A DNA stretch of 64,000 bases from Candidatus Paracaedibacteraceae bacterium (GTDB taxonomy: Bacteria; Pseudomonadota; Alphaproteobacteria; Paracaedibacterales; Paracaedibacteraceae): NCBI GenBank assembly GCA_019636035.1, contig JAHBYI010000001.1, forward strand, positions 613,508-677,507, written 5' to 3'. Position 1 is the stretch's first letter; every line of letters begins with the position of its first letter. Under the pieces are notes generated by a model that did no database searches, was not told where the DNA came from, and saw only the letters and a program-made list of their open reading frames with translations. Positions 26,894 through 36,118 of this stretch are shown in pieces. The position numbers were made by a program, and so were the translations under genes.

Positions 26894-29153
26894 GTATCGT
26901 AAATTTTGGTATATACTTATCTCGGTCGTAGGCATAACGTTTGCGTTACTGGGATTTTTCGGGGTTGAGGTTTATCGCCAAGCTCCCCCGATTCCACTTC
27001 AGTTTGTCAGTATAAACGGTGATGTCGTTATGACTGGTGATGACGTCTTGGATGGGCAATCAGCCTGGCAGTCTGTCGGAGGGATGCAGCTGGGATCCAT
27101 TTGGGGGCATGGTGCTTATCAGGCTCCTGATTGGACGGCTGATTGGTTGCATCGCGAGTTATTGTGCTGGTTGGACTTAGCAGCCAAAGAGCAGTACCAT
27201 AAGCCCTATGATAATTTATCTGCCAGTGAGCAAAACACACTACAGTTTGCCTTAAAACAGGAATATCGTACTAATACTTTTAATAAGGATGCAGACACGG
27301 TAACGCTTTCCCCACGTCGTATACAGGCAATAAAAGAAACAGCTGCGTACTATGATAAACTATTTGGTGATGCGCCTGACCTTCACGAAACGCGAAAGCA
27401 TTATGCTATGAAGGAGCAGACTTTACCAAGTGCTGATCGTCGAGCTAAGCTGGCTGATTTCTTTTTCTGGACATCTTGGGCAGCTGCAACGGAAAGACCC
27501 GGGAATGACGCTACGTATACAAATAACTGGCCTCATGAACTATTGATTGATAACAAACCGACACCTGAAAATATCATGTGGTCGATTATCAGTATTGTTT
27601 TATTGATTGCTGGTGTTGGTGGTCTGGTCTGGGCGTGGTCATTCTTGAGTCGCCATGAACCCGAAGCTCCTGCTCCTGCTAAGGATCCGTTAATGTCATT
27701 TAAACTGACACCATCGCAATTAGCATTGGGTAAATATCTGTTTATTGTCGTGGCTTTATTCGGTGCGCAGATTCTCTTGGGAGGGTTAACAGCCCATTAC
27801 ACCATAGAAGGCCAAGGATTCTATGGTATAGATATTTCCCAGTGGATACCATATTCATTATCCCGAACCTGGCATATTCAGTCGGCCTTATTCTGGATCG
27901 CAACAGGATTTCTGGCAGCAGGGTTGTTCTTGGTTCCCATTATTAATGGTGGTAAAGATCCTAAATATCAAAAATTAGGCGTGGATATCCTATTCTGGGC
28001 TCTGATTGCCGTTGTTGTTGGCTCTTTCACCGGAAACTTTTTAGCTATTGCCCATATTATGCCTCCGGAATGGAATTTCTGGTTAGGTCACCAGGGATAT
28101 GAATTTGTTGATTTAGGACGCTTGTGGCAAATTGGTAAATTCCTTGGGATTGTCTTTTGGTTGGTTCTGATGATGCGCGGGATCATCCCGACATTACGCA
28201 AACCGGGCAGCGACAAAAACTTGTTAGCACTATTAACGGCCTCAATCGTTGCTATTGGCCTCTTTTACGGTGCTGGGTTCTTTTATGGGGAACGAACAAA
28301 TCTATCGATTATGGAGTATTGGCGTTGGTGGATTGTCCATCTTTGGGTTGAAGGTTTCTTTGAGGTTTTTGCAACTACAGCGTTGGCTTTTATTTTCGCG
28401 AGTATGGGATTGGTTTCACAGCGAATGGCAACAACAGCTAGCTTAGCATCTGCTTCTCTGTTCTTACTCGGAGGAATACCCGGTACATTCCATCATATGT
28501 ATTTTGCCGGAACAACAACACCTGTCATGGCTGTTGGGGCATCATTCAGTGCATTAGAAGTTGTTCCCCTTGTTGTTCTAGGGCATGAAGCCTGGGAACA
28601 TTGGCGCCTGAAAGCAAGATCAGAATGGATGCAACAACTTTATTGGCCTCTTATGTTTTTCGTTGCCGTTGCTTTCTGGAACATGCTGGGCGCAGGTGTT
28701 TTTGGGTTCATGATTAATCCCCCAATCTCACTCTATTATGTGCAAGGCTTAAATACGACAGCGACCCATGCTCATGCTGCCCTGTTTGGTGTTTATGGCT
28801 TCCTGGCTCTTGGATTTGCTCTGTTTGTCTTACGCTATATCAGACCTGATTATAGGCTTAATGATAAATGGATGAAAACAGGATTCTGGTGGTTGAATGC
28901 CGGGCTAATGCTGATGCTGTTAACAAGCCTGTTGCCGGTTGGTATTCTGCAAATGTTTGCCAGTGCCAGCAAAGGGTTCTGGTATGCTCGCAGTGAAGCA
29001 TTCATGCAATCTGAGATTTTGCAGACACTCCGCTGGATCAGGACTTTTGGTGACGTTGTCTTTATTATTGGTGGTGGTGCTGTTATCTTACAGGTCATGA
29101 ATGGCCTGATCACAGACCAATGGCGAGCACGCTTGCCTTTCTTAAAAAAATAA
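26886..29153 (+). CDS. norB: Quinol-dependent nitric oxide reductase (qNor)
   Basis: Single-subunit enzyme that reduces two NO to N2O with quinol electrons in the inner membrane. 755 residues: an N-terminal periplasmic extension between the first and second TM helices (about 30-230; haem-c-less in qNor), then the 12-TM catalytic core. Haem and FeB ligands sit in TWHIQSALFW, HLWVEGFFEVFATTAL, GIPGTFHHMYFAGTTTP, and THAHAALFGVYGF. SD GGAGG nine bases ahead. It has no NorC partner, as expected for qNor. Detoxification of host NO is more likely than denitrification, since no nitrite reductase is near (inference). Confidence 0.97.
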   Translation: MSEYRKFWYILISVVGITFALLGFFGVEVYRQAPPIPLQFVSINGDVVMTGDDVLDGQSAWQSVGGMQLGSIWGHGAYQAPDWTADWLHRELLCWLDLAAKEQYHKPYDNLSASEQNTLQFALKQEYRTNTFNKDADTVTLSPRRIQAIKETAAYYDKLFGDAPDLHETRKHYAMKEQTLPSADRRAKLADFFFWTSWAAATERPGNDATYTNNWPHELLIDNKPTPENIMWSIISIVLLIAGVGGLVWAWSFLSRHEPEAPAPAKDPLMSFKLTPSQLALGKYLFIVVALFGAQILLGGLTAHYTIEGQGFYGIDISQWIPYSLSRTWHIQSALFWIATGFLAAGLFLVPIINGGKDPKYQKLGVDILFWALIAVVVGSFTGNFLAIAHIMPPEWNFWLGHQGYEFVDLGRLWQIGKFLGIVFWLVLMMRGIIPTLRKPGSDKNLLALLTASIVAIGLFYGAGFFYGERTNLSIMEYWRWWIVHLWVEGFFEVFATTALAFIFASMGLVSQRMATTASLASASLFLLGGIPGTFHHMYFAGTTTPVMAVGASFSALEVVPLVVLGHEAWEHWRLKARSEWMQQLYWPLMFFVAVAFWNMLGAGVFGFMINPPISLYYVQGLNTTATHAHAALFGVYGFLALGFALFVLRYIRPDYRLNDKWMKTGFWWLNAGLMLMLLTSLLPVGILQMFASASKGFWYARSEAFMQSEILQTLRWIRTFGDVVFIIGGGAVILQVMNGLITDQWRARLPFLKK

Positions 29154-29167
29154 CAAGTAAATAATAA

Positions 29168-29200
29168 GAGAGCGATACACGCGCATATTGTATCGCTCTC
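29168..29200 (+). other. Intercistronic hairpin between norB and nsrR
   Basis: Perfect 12-bp stem GAGAGCGATACA/TGTATCGCTCTC with a 9-nt loop. It lacks a T run, so it is probably an RNA-processing or partial-termination element setting the norB:nsrR ratio rather than a classical terminator. Confidence 0.6.
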
Positions 29201-29234
29201 AACAATAACACCTATTTTTATAAGATAACGATCA

Positions 29235-29675
29235 ATGCAATTAACAGCGTTTACAGATTACTGCCTCAGAAGTCTTCTTTACCTTGCTGCGTCTTCACCT
29301 GAAACAGCAACGATTAAAGAGATTGCGGATTACTATAAAATATCACAGAACCATCTGGTTAAAGTCGTTCACCGACTCAGCCAACTAAAATATGTTGAGA
29401 CGACCAGAGGACGTAACGGCGGGATAAAAATCAATGACAAGGTTTATAGCCTTCATTTAGGGGATTTAATTACCAATTTTGAACCGAGTATGACGATGGT
29501 TGAATGTTTTAACCCGGAAACCAATCAATGCAGGGTAACAAAATTTTGCCAGTTAAGGCATTACTTGATTGAGGCTCATCAGAGTTTTATGGGTACCATG
29601 AATAAATATACTTTTTCTGATTTAACTAAAAATATCGACCTTTTTCCCAAGATAACAATGATGCCTGACCCTTAA
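29235..29675 (+). CDS. nsrR: NsrR-type NO-sensing repressor (Rrf2 family)
   Basis: 146 residues. Rrf2 winged helix (MQLTAFTDYCLRSLLYLAAS, then IKEIADYYKISQNHLVKVVH) and the three cluster cysteines Cys91, Cys99 and Cys105 in ECFNPETNQC and KFCQLRH, spaced much like NsrR (Cys91/96/102 in E. coli). The TTRGRNGGIKI wing is typical. Binding of NO to its Fe-S cluster should lift repression at the operator at 26118. Lying inside the cluster it controls, it is probably autoregulated. Confidence 0.92.
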   Translation: MQLTAFTDYCLRSLLYLAASSPETATIKEIADYYKISQNHLVKVVHRLSQLKYVETTRGRNGGIKINDKVYSLHLGDLITNFEPSMTMVECFNPETNQCRVTKFCQLRHYLIEAHQSFMGTMNKYTFSDLTKNIDLFPKITMMPDP

Positions 29676-29688
29676 TGAGGAGATGATT

Positions 29689-30186
29689 ATGAGCTTTACA
29701 ACGCGCGATACCCTGAACAATAACTTACGAAAAGGATTAGGGACAATATTCTTTGTCTGGCTAGGAATCCTTTTGGGTGTATCCTTTTTAGCGACACCTG
29801 TGAAATTTCAAGCACCTCATCTGACATTGCCTGTTGCTCTTGAAGTCGGCAAAGTCACGTTCCATTTATTGCATAAGGTTGAATGGGGGCTGCTTGCTCT
29901 GACATTTTTCCTGGCATACCTGGCAAAAGTTGATAAAAAAATTCATGGGAGCATGCTTATCCTGGGAATCATTCTTGCCTTGCAGAATCTATGGCTTATA
30001 CCGACATTGGATTTGCGTATCGATGCTATTGTTACCGGTATTACCCCGCCACCTGGGCATTTTCATCTAACCTATATTGTGATCGAAATTCTTAAATTAG
30101 TGTTGCTAGGTTTTATCGCGTTCCTGTTAACGTGGCATACCTTAGATCACTGTGAGAAAAGAAAAATATTTATTAAAAAGCTATAG
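29689..30186 (+). CDS. Four-TM membrane protein of the NO cluster, unknown function
   Basis: 165 residues from the ATG at 29689, which has GGAG six bases ahead (an ATG at 29683 overlaps the SD). Four hydrophobic helices (about 18-38, 55-75, 85-105, 130-152) with a conserved-looking His in KVTFHLLHKVEW and HFHLTYIVIEIL, and a basic C-terminus. Position between nsrR and the globin, with near-zero spacing, suggests a role in NO handling. I do not recognise the family; the histidines could carry haem or copper, which is speculation. Confidence 0.75.
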   Translation: MSFTTRDTLNNNLRKGLGTIFFVWLGILLGVSFLATPVKFQAPHLTLPVALEVGKVTFHLLHKVEWGLLALTFFLAYLAKVDKKIHGSMLILGIILALQNLWLIPTLDLRIDAIVTGITPPPGHFHLTYIVIEILKLVLLGFIAFLLTWHTLDHCEKRKIFIKKL

Positions 30187-30197
30187 TGAGAAAAAAT

Positions 30198-30590
30198 ATG
30201 ACAGTTGATCAAATCACAGAAGAAACAATTAAGATCCTGATTGATCGTTTTTACCATAAAGTTCGCGGTGATGCGGAACTGGGGCCTGTTTTTGCAGAAG
30301 GTGTTGGTGAAACTGACGCAGAATGGGAACCACATCTAAAACGTATGTATGACTTTTGGTCTTCAGTTATGTTGGCATCGGGCAAATACCAGGGAAATCC
30401 CATGAAGAAACATAAAGATTTGCCCCCATTTAAGGAAGAATTGTTTGATCGATGGTTAGAATTATTTGAACAAACAGTTCGTGAAGTACATTCCGGTGAA
30501 GTTGTAGAAAGATACATTACCGTCAGTAACCGTATCGCTGAAAGCTTAAAACTGGGGCTATATTTTAGACCAACAACATCGTTAATATAA
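30198..30590 (+). CDS. Group III truncated haemoglobin
   Basis: 130 residues, closely resembling Campylobacter Ctb by pattern: FYHKVRGDAELGPVF, EWEPHLKRMYDFWSSVMLAS, GKYQGNPMKKHKDLPPF and FDRWLELFEQTV. The proximal haem ligand is His72 in KKHKDLPPF, at the same residue number as in Ctb. These globins bind O2 and NO and are tied to nitrosative stress. I prefer ATG 30198 (GTG at 30186 overlaps the previous stop). Last gene of the cluster. Confidence 0.92.
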   Translation: MTVDQITEETIKILIDRFYHKVRGDAELGPVFAEGVGETDAEWEPHLKRMYDFWSSVMLASGKYQGNPMKKHKDLPPFKEELFDRWLELFEQTVREVHSGEVVERYITVSNRIAESLKLGLYFRPTTSLI

Positions 30591-30640
30591 GTTTCCTCGG
30601 TTAACTGTATAAAACTTAACTGAAACGACTATAATTTATA

Positions 30641-30671
30641 TTCTCTTTCAATTGAAAGAGAACAACTTTTT
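30641..30671 (+). terminator. Probable terminator of the NO-defence cluster
   Basis: A 22-bp perfect palindrome (TTCTCTTTCAA/TTGAAAGAGAA) followed by CAAC and six T residues, 50 bp past the globin stop. Confidence 0.55.
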
Positions 30672-30734
30672 TCAACTACGACCTAGAGGATTTTGTATTT
30701 TTCTGAGGAAAGTCTTGAAGCCCTTGGGGTTTCT

Positions 30735-30810
<76 letters not shown>

Positions 30811-30963
30811 TCATATAAATGAGATAGTTCTTTCTAACAGATTTAAGGGATGGATGTCTAGAAAAAAATCCTTTTTTGGTGAGTTTGATTGAAAACGAGC
30901 GAAAGTTAATCATCGAGATAGTTGAGGTTTTATGATTAATCTATTAAATACAATGATTTTATG

Positions 30964-30992
30964 TTGACTTAAGTCGCACAAAAAAATATATT
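30964..30992 (+). promoter_or_regulatory. Strong promoter for tlc
   Basis: TTGACT (30964-30969), 17-bp spacer, TATATT (30987-30992). It leaves a leader of about 195 nt before the ATP/ADP translocase. Within the leader, AACTTCT/AGAAGTT (31137-31156) forms a small hairpin. The rest of 30811-31192 holds no gene that I can see. Confidence 0.7.
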
Positions 30993-31192
30993 TACGCTGT
31001 ATGATGAAATGTTAGATGGTGCCGTGGCGTTGAGCTGTGATTCTGTCTGCATTTCTATTTGTGTAATAAATTAACGCTAATTAAGTTACGACTATGCAGC
31101 AGAAAGATTTTAACGAATAATAGCTGTGTACCGTGGAACTTCTCTGACAAGAAGTTGGCTTATTTGATGTTAATCAACAAAAGGATTTAATT

Positions 31193-32749
31193 ATGTCACA
31201 AGCTAAAGAAGCTGTGAAACAACCAGAGTTTACCGGTCTTCGTGCCATTCTCTGGCCGATTCACAACTACGAAATCAAAAAGTTCCTCCCGATGGGACTG
31301 ATGATGTTCTGTATTTTGTTTAACTATACCGTTTTGCGCGATACAAAGGACGCTCTTGTTGTTAATGCACCAGGTTCCGGTGCCGAGGCTTTGGCCTTTA
31401 TTAAATTAGCAGGGACAACACCTGCGGCGGTTTTATTCATGATCGCTTATGCGAAAATGTCTAACGTTTTCAGCCGCCAAGGCTTGTTCTATGCTGCGCT
31501 GTTGCCGTTCCTCGTATTCTTTGGGGCTTTTGCCTTGTTCATTTACCCGAACCGCGAAGCACTTCACATGACCGAAGAAGCTATTGCTGCAGCAAAAGTT
31601 AGCTATCCGCAGTTGGCATGGTTCGTTCCTGTTATTGGTAACTGGAGCTACAGCTTGTTCTACATCTTGTCTGAACTTTGGGGCAGTGCTGTTATTTCCT
31701 TATTGTTCTGGCAGTTTGCAAACGAAATCACCCGTGTTACAGAAGCAAAACGTTTTTATGGTATGTTTGGCTTGATCGGTAACTTTGGTTTGATCTTGTC
31801 GGGTTACACAGTTTACTTCTTCTCACAGAACCGCGATAACCTTCCTGAAGGCGTTGACGCTTGGGGTTGGACATTGAACTATTTGATGGCATTCGTTGTT
31901 ATCGCCGGTTTGATTGTTGTTGCTATTTACTCATGGATGAACAAGTCTGTGTTGACAGACCCGCGTTATTATGACGGTTCAGATGTTGCTAAAGGTAGCA
32001 AAAAGAAAGACAAACCAAAACTATCTTTGGGCGAAAGTTTTATGTACCTTGTAAAGTCTCCATACCTAGGTATGATTGCTATGATCGTTTTGGCTTATGG
32101 CGTTTCCATTAACATCGTTGAAGGTGTTTGGAAGGGGCAAATTAAGATTGCGTTCCATGGTGATAACAATGCTTATAACGCCTTTATGGGACAATTCTCA
32201 GCTACAACAGGTGCGATCACTGTGGTGTTGATGGTTGCAGGGAATAACATTCTTCGTCGCTTTAGCTGGTTATCTGCTGCAATGATTACACCAATCATGA
32301 TCTTGATCACAAGCTTGATCTTCTTTGGTGTGATTATGTATTCCGAAAGCGTTGGTAACCCAGAATATGCTGTTGCTGGTACAACCATGGTTATGGTTGC
32401 TGTGATGACAGGTTTCGTTCAAAACGTTCTGTCTAAGGCAACAAAGTATTCCTTGTTTGACCCAACCAAGGAAATGGCTTACATTCCATTGGATCAAGAG
32501 CTAAAGGTTAAGGGTAAGGCTGCTGTTGATGTTATCGGTGGTCGCGCCGGTAAATCCGGTGGTGCACTTGTTCAAGCATCATTGCTCAGTGTCTTTGCTG
32601 GCCAAACATTGGCAAGCTTGTCTCACATTTTGGCAGTTGTTACCATTGTCGTTGTTGCGCTTTGGTTGGTTTCTGTGTTGTCCTTGTCTAAGCGTTTTAA
32701 AGCGTTAACAGAACAACGTGAAGCAGAAGCACAAGCTGCTGCAAAATAA
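31193..32749 (+). CDS. tlc: ATP/ADP translocase (Tlc/NTT family)
   Basis: Inner-membrane exchanger that brings in host ATP for ADP, the hallmark of energy parasites such as Rickettsia and Chlamydia and of plastids. 518 residues, 12 TM helices. Family marks: NYTVLRDTKDALVVNAPGSG, FIKLAGTTPAAVLF, YSLFYILSELWGSAVISLLF, and SLFDPTKEMAYIPLDQELK followed by KGKAAVDVIGGRAGKSGGA. SD AAGG eight bases ahead, a strong promoter and terminator: a well-expressed single gene. Some members carry other nucleotides, so strict ATP/ADP use is not proven. Confidence 0.95.
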   Translation: MSQAKEAVKQPEFTGLRAILWPIHNYEIKKFLPMGLMMFCILFNYTVLRDTKDALVVNAPGSGAEALAFIKLAGTTPAAVLFMIAYAKMSNVFSRQGLFYAALLPFLVFFGAFALFIYPNREALHMTEEAIAAAKVSYPQLAWFVPVIGNWSYSLFYILSELWGSAVISLLFWQFANEITRVTEAKRFYGMFGLIGNFGLILSGYTVYFFSQNRDNLPEGVDAWGWTLNYLMAFVVIAGLIVVAIYSWMNKSVLTDPRYYDGSDVAKGSKKKDKPKLSLGESFMYLVKSPYLGMIAMIVLAYGVSINIVEGVWKGQIKIAFHGDNNAYNAFMGQFSATTGAITVVLMVAGNNILRRFSWLSAAMITPIMILITSLIFFGVIMYSESVGNPEYAVAGTTMVMVAVMTGFVQNVLSKATKYSLFDPTKEMAYIPLDQELKVKGKAAVDVIGGRAGKSGGALVQASLLSVFAGQTLASLSHILAVVTIVVVALWLVSVLSLSKRFKALTEQREAEAQAAAK

Positions 32750-32776
32750 TAAAATTACTTAATTAAGTTAATTTTT

Positions 32777-32806
32777 AAAAGGATTACATCAAGTAATCCT
32801 TTTTTT
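32777..32806 (+). terminator. Terminator of tlc
   Basis: AAAAGGATTAC/GTAATCCTTTT stem with a 5-nt loop and a T run. Confidence 0.92.
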
Positions 32807-32881
32807 ATTGCAAAAATGTTGGAACTTGATTTAGATATAGTCTAGAATAAAATCAAAGCGTGTATTTTTTAGGATTGATTG

Positions 32882-34177
32882 ATGAGTAAATCCCTTGTGA
32901 AAACGGTGACAGCGAGCTTAGTTGGCAACCTCTTTGAATGGTATGATTTCGCATTATTTGGTTATTTCGCACCCGTTATTGGTAAATTATTTTTTCCATC
33001 CGATAATAAATCTGTCGAATTAATAGCTGCTTTTGGTGCCTTTGCTGCCGGATATCTTATTCGCCCATTAGGGGGAATGATTTTTGGACACATTGGTGAT
33101 CGTATGGGGCGTAAGAAAGCAATGGTTTTGTCGATCTTGCTGATGGCGGTTCCAACAGCGTTGATTGGTATTTTGCCAACTTATGCTGAAATTGGGATTT
33201 GGGCACCGGTATTGTTGATGTCCATTCGTATGCTTCAGGGTATTTCCATGGGGGGCAATTATGGTGGTTCTATTACGTTTACAACAGAACATACAGATGT
33301 GTCCCGTCGTGGTTTGATCGGTAGTTTTGCAATTACCAGCTGCCTGGTCGGTATTATGGCGGGGTCTGGTGCTGCTGCCTTATCCAGCAATGTCTTCTCT
33401 GAGGCTGACTTGATGGCTTGGGGTTGGCGAGTTCCGTTCCTATTCGGAATTTTGATTTGTTTGGTTGGCTTTTATATTCGTCGTAATGTCCCTGAATCAC
33501 CGGAATATATTATTGCTCAAGAATCCGGTGAATTGAAAAAGAACCCTGTCAAAGAAGTCTTTACGCATCATGGCCGTACGCTTGTTAAGGTTGTTATGGC
33601 TGTTATGCTTCATGACTTGAGTTTTTATATTTTGCTTGTTTACATGGCGACTCACTTGAGTACCCAACTTGGTTTATCTCAAGGGATGGCTTTGACGATT
33701 AATACAATCAGCCTGTTGGTTGTCAGCGTCTTTACCGTTATTTCAGCCTGGCTGTCAGATAAAATCGGTCGCAAGGCTGTTTTGGGGGGGGCTGCGTTTT
33801 TGTTTGTTATTGGGACAATCCCATTGCTTGGTATTGTTAATACGTCAAATGATCCAATGACTATTTTGGCAGCACAAATGCTTTTGGCTGTTGCTGTTGG
33901 TGGTTACTTTGGCCCCTTGCCAGCGTTGATGGTTGAATCATACCCGACAGCTGTTCGTTTTTCGGCCGTTACGATTACAACCAATATCAGTGGACCTTTG
34001 TTCGGTGGAACAGCACCAATGGTTGTGACGTATTTGATTGAAAGAACGGGTAGTAATATGGTTCCTGCTTACTATTTGACAATCGGTGCCTTGATTGCCT
34101 TGATTGTTCTAAGAAGTATTAAAAATCAAGAGAATTTTGAATCCTCTCCGCAAGAAGGGATTCAAGCGGCAGCTTAA
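32882..34177 (+). CDS. MFS metabolite:H+ symporter (ProP-like)
   Basis: 431 residues from ATG 32882 with AGGA seven bases upstream. TM1 SLVGNLFEWYDFALFGYFAP, IRPLGGMIFGHIGDRMGRKK (MFS motif A of the MHS subfamily) and the central RMLQGISMGGNYGGS are typical of proline/betaine and dicarboxylate:H+ symporters, which are multiplied in Rickettsia-like genomes. The exact substrate cannot be told. Its own terminator follows. Located beside tlc, it adds to the import of host metabolites. Confidence 0.88.
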   Translation: MSKSLVKTVTASLVGNLFEWYDFALFGYFAPVIGKLFFPSDNKSVELIAAFGAFAAGYLIRPLGGMIFGHIGDRMGRKKAMVLSILLMAVPTALIGILPTYAEIGIWAPVLLMSIRMLQGISMGGNYGGSITFTTEHTDVSRRGLIGSFAITSCLVGIMAGSGAAALSSNVFSEADLMAWGWRVPFLFGILICLVGFYIRRNVPESPEYIIAQESGELKKNPVKEVFTHHGRTLVKVVMAVMLHDLSFYILLVYMATHLSTQLGLSQGMALTINTISLLVVSVFTVISAWLSDKIGRKAVLGGAAFLFVIGTIPLLGIVNTSNDPMTILAAQMLLAVAVGGYFGPLPALMVESYPTAVRFSAVTITTNISGPLFGGTAPMVVTYLIERTGSNMVPAYYLTIGALIALIVLRSIKNQENFESSPQEGIQAAA

Positions 34178-34196
34178 ATTCTTATTGAATAATTAT

Positions 34197-34226
34197 AAAA
34201 TCCCCTTTTCGTGAAGGGGTTTTTTA
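34197..34226 (+). terminator. Terminator after the ProP-like gene
   Basis: CCCCTT/AAGGGG stem, flanked by AAAAT and a run of six T residues. Confidence 0.88.
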
Positions 34227-34306
34227 TTAAGAGAGCGCGGCGATCCTTTTACTTTGTGAAAATTAATGGTAAATTTTATTAAGGTGGCCTTAGTAAAGAT
34301 GAAACC

Positions 34307-36118
34307 GTGACATCACCCTCGCAGGATAAATTCTTAAATTATTATCACAGAGAACTGAGTTACTTGCGTAATGCAGGGCAGGTTTTTGCAGCTCAGCATC
34401 CCAAAATTGCAAGACGACTTCAACTTTCTGATTCTGAATCTCCTGACCCGCACACGGAGCGGTTGTTAGAATCCTTTGCTTTCTTGTCTGCGCGCTTAAG
34501 CCAAGAGATTGATGATCGTGTTCCGCAAATCGCCTCAGCCCTTCTGTCCGTTCTTTATCCTCATTTAATTGCCCCGATACCGAGTATGGCTGTGGCACAG
34601 TTTGTTGTTGATCCGAGCAAGGGAAAATTAACGAGTGGTTTTGATATTGCCAAGCACACGCCCGTTCAGTCTTTTGCTGAAGAGGGAATTGCTTGTCGGT
34701 TTAGAACAGCATATCCTGTAACTTTGTGGCCAATTAGCGTTGATACTACGGAATTTGTGCAACCTTTGGATTATGTTTTTCACGAACCAAAACGTCATCA
34801 ATGGTATTTAAGGCTCAAACTATCATGCCAAGGCCTCGATTTTTCTGATTTAGATTTGAAGACATTGCGATTCTATATTAACGGCGATGATGCTTTGAGT
34901 TTTCTTTTGTATGAGATTATTTTTGCTCAGAGTCAGATCCAAGCCTATGTTGCACCACCGGATAAAGTTGCACGCCCCTTAAAAACAGGATCCGTCAGAC
35001 CTGTCGGATTCCAAGAGAGTGATGCTATTTTGCCGGCTCCTGATCATTCACAGCCTGCCTATCAGATTTTGCATGAATATTTTCATTTCCCCAAAAAATA
35101 CTTATTTTTTGATGTTATGAATTTAGATTTATCGACGCTTGATGGCGAAGTTGAGCTGTTGATTGGCGTTGATGATAAACAGGCATTGGACAAGATCACG
35201 ATCACGCCTGATAATTTTAAATTGGGATGTACGCCCATTGTGAACCTTTTTCCAAAGATCACGGATCCTTTGAAACTAGACCATCACAAATTCGAGTACC
35301 GTTTGGTTCCTGATCAGCGTCGAGAGCGCACAACAGAAATTTATTCCGTTCAAAAGGTTCTCTCAGGAATGGCCGGATCTGCTGAAACGAAAACAATTTA
35401 CCCTTATTATTCCTTTACGCATGAGGTGAGAGCAGATAATCCGGATCAGTTCTGGATTCATCGACGCCTCCCTTCTGAGCGGCGTGAGGTTCCTGGAAGT
35501 GATATTTATTTGCGCTTTGTTGATTTAAATTTTGACCCGAATATTCCATCGACAGAGACAATTTACGCACAGACTCTGTGTACCAATCGATTTTTGGCAG
35601 AGCAAATTCCCGTTGGTGGTTTACTCCAATTAGAAGACAAATCACCAACCAGCAGAATTGTCTGTTTGACCAAACCAACCACTCAGATCTATAGTCCTGA
35701 TGATGGAGAGACCATGTGGCGGTTGATTTCAATGCTCTCAGTGAATCATCTGAGCATTAGTGCCGGTGCAACATCTCTCAAGGCCTTAAAGGAAACATTG
35801 ACATTATATGCCCGTACAACGGGGAATTTCCATCATAATGAAATTGATGCTTTGGTTGGCATTGAAACGCAACCCATTGCCCGTCGGCTGGGGTCAGAAG
35901 CATGGCGCGGGTTCGTTAGTGGTTTGAAAATAACGTTGACAGTCAATGAACGTGCCTATACAGGTGAAAGCGTTTTCTTATTATCGAGTGTTCTTAGAAC
36001 TTTTTTTGCCTTGCAGGCATCAATTAATTCGTTTGTGCAACTCCAATTAAATAGTGTTCAACGTCAAGGAGAATGGATGTCATGGGAGCCCTTACACGGC
36101 GATCAGATTATTCTGTAG
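34307..36118 (+). CDS. tssF: Type VI secretion baseplate protein TssF
   Basis: 603 residues, the normal length for TssF (ImpG/VasA), a wedge protein of the T6SS baseplate. Strong N-terminal match: FLNYYHRELSYLRNAGQVFA, then HPKIARRLQLSDSESPDPHT and ERLLESFAFLSARL, with LYPHLIAPIPSMAVAQF. A C-terminal TTGNFHHNEIDALVGIETQP also fits. GTG start with weak SD. It overlaps tssG by 46 bp. Other T6SS genes (tssB/C/E/K/H, hcp, vgrG) are not in the window. Confidence 0.93.
   Translation: MTSPSQDKFLNYYHRELSYLRNAGQVFAAQHPKIARRLQLSDSESPDPHTERLLESFAFLSARLSQEIDDRVPQIASALLSVLYPHLIAPIPSMAVAQFVVDPSKGKLTSGFDIAKHTPVQSFAEEGIACRFRTAYPVTLWPISVDTTEFVQPLDYVFHEPKRHQWYLRLKLSCQGLDFSDLDLKTLRFYINGDDALSFLLYEIIFAQSQIQAYVAPPDKVARPLKTGSVRPVGFQESDAILPAPDHSQPAYQILHEYFHFPKKYLFFDVMNLDLSTLDGEVELLIGVDDKQALDKITITPDNFKLGCTPIVNLFPKITDPLKLDHHKFEYRLVPDQRRERTTEIYSVQKVLSGMAGSAETKTIYPYYSFTHEVRADNPDQFWIHRRLPSERREVPGSDIYLRFVDLNFDPNIPSTETIYAQTLCTNRFLAEQIPVGGLLQLEDKSPTSRIVCLTKPTTQIYSPDDGETMWRLISMLSVNHLSISAGATSLKALKETLTLYARTTGNFHHNEIDALVGIETQPIARRLGSEAWRGFVSGLKITLTVNERAYTGESVFLLSSVLRTFFALQASINSFVQLQLNSVQRQGEWMSWEPLHGDQIIL

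Noticed and set aside
30690-30734. RNase P RNA-like GAGGAAAGTC stretch
   Set aside because: Only this 10-base match is present; none of the other conserved blocks or the expected 350-nt fold occurs around it.
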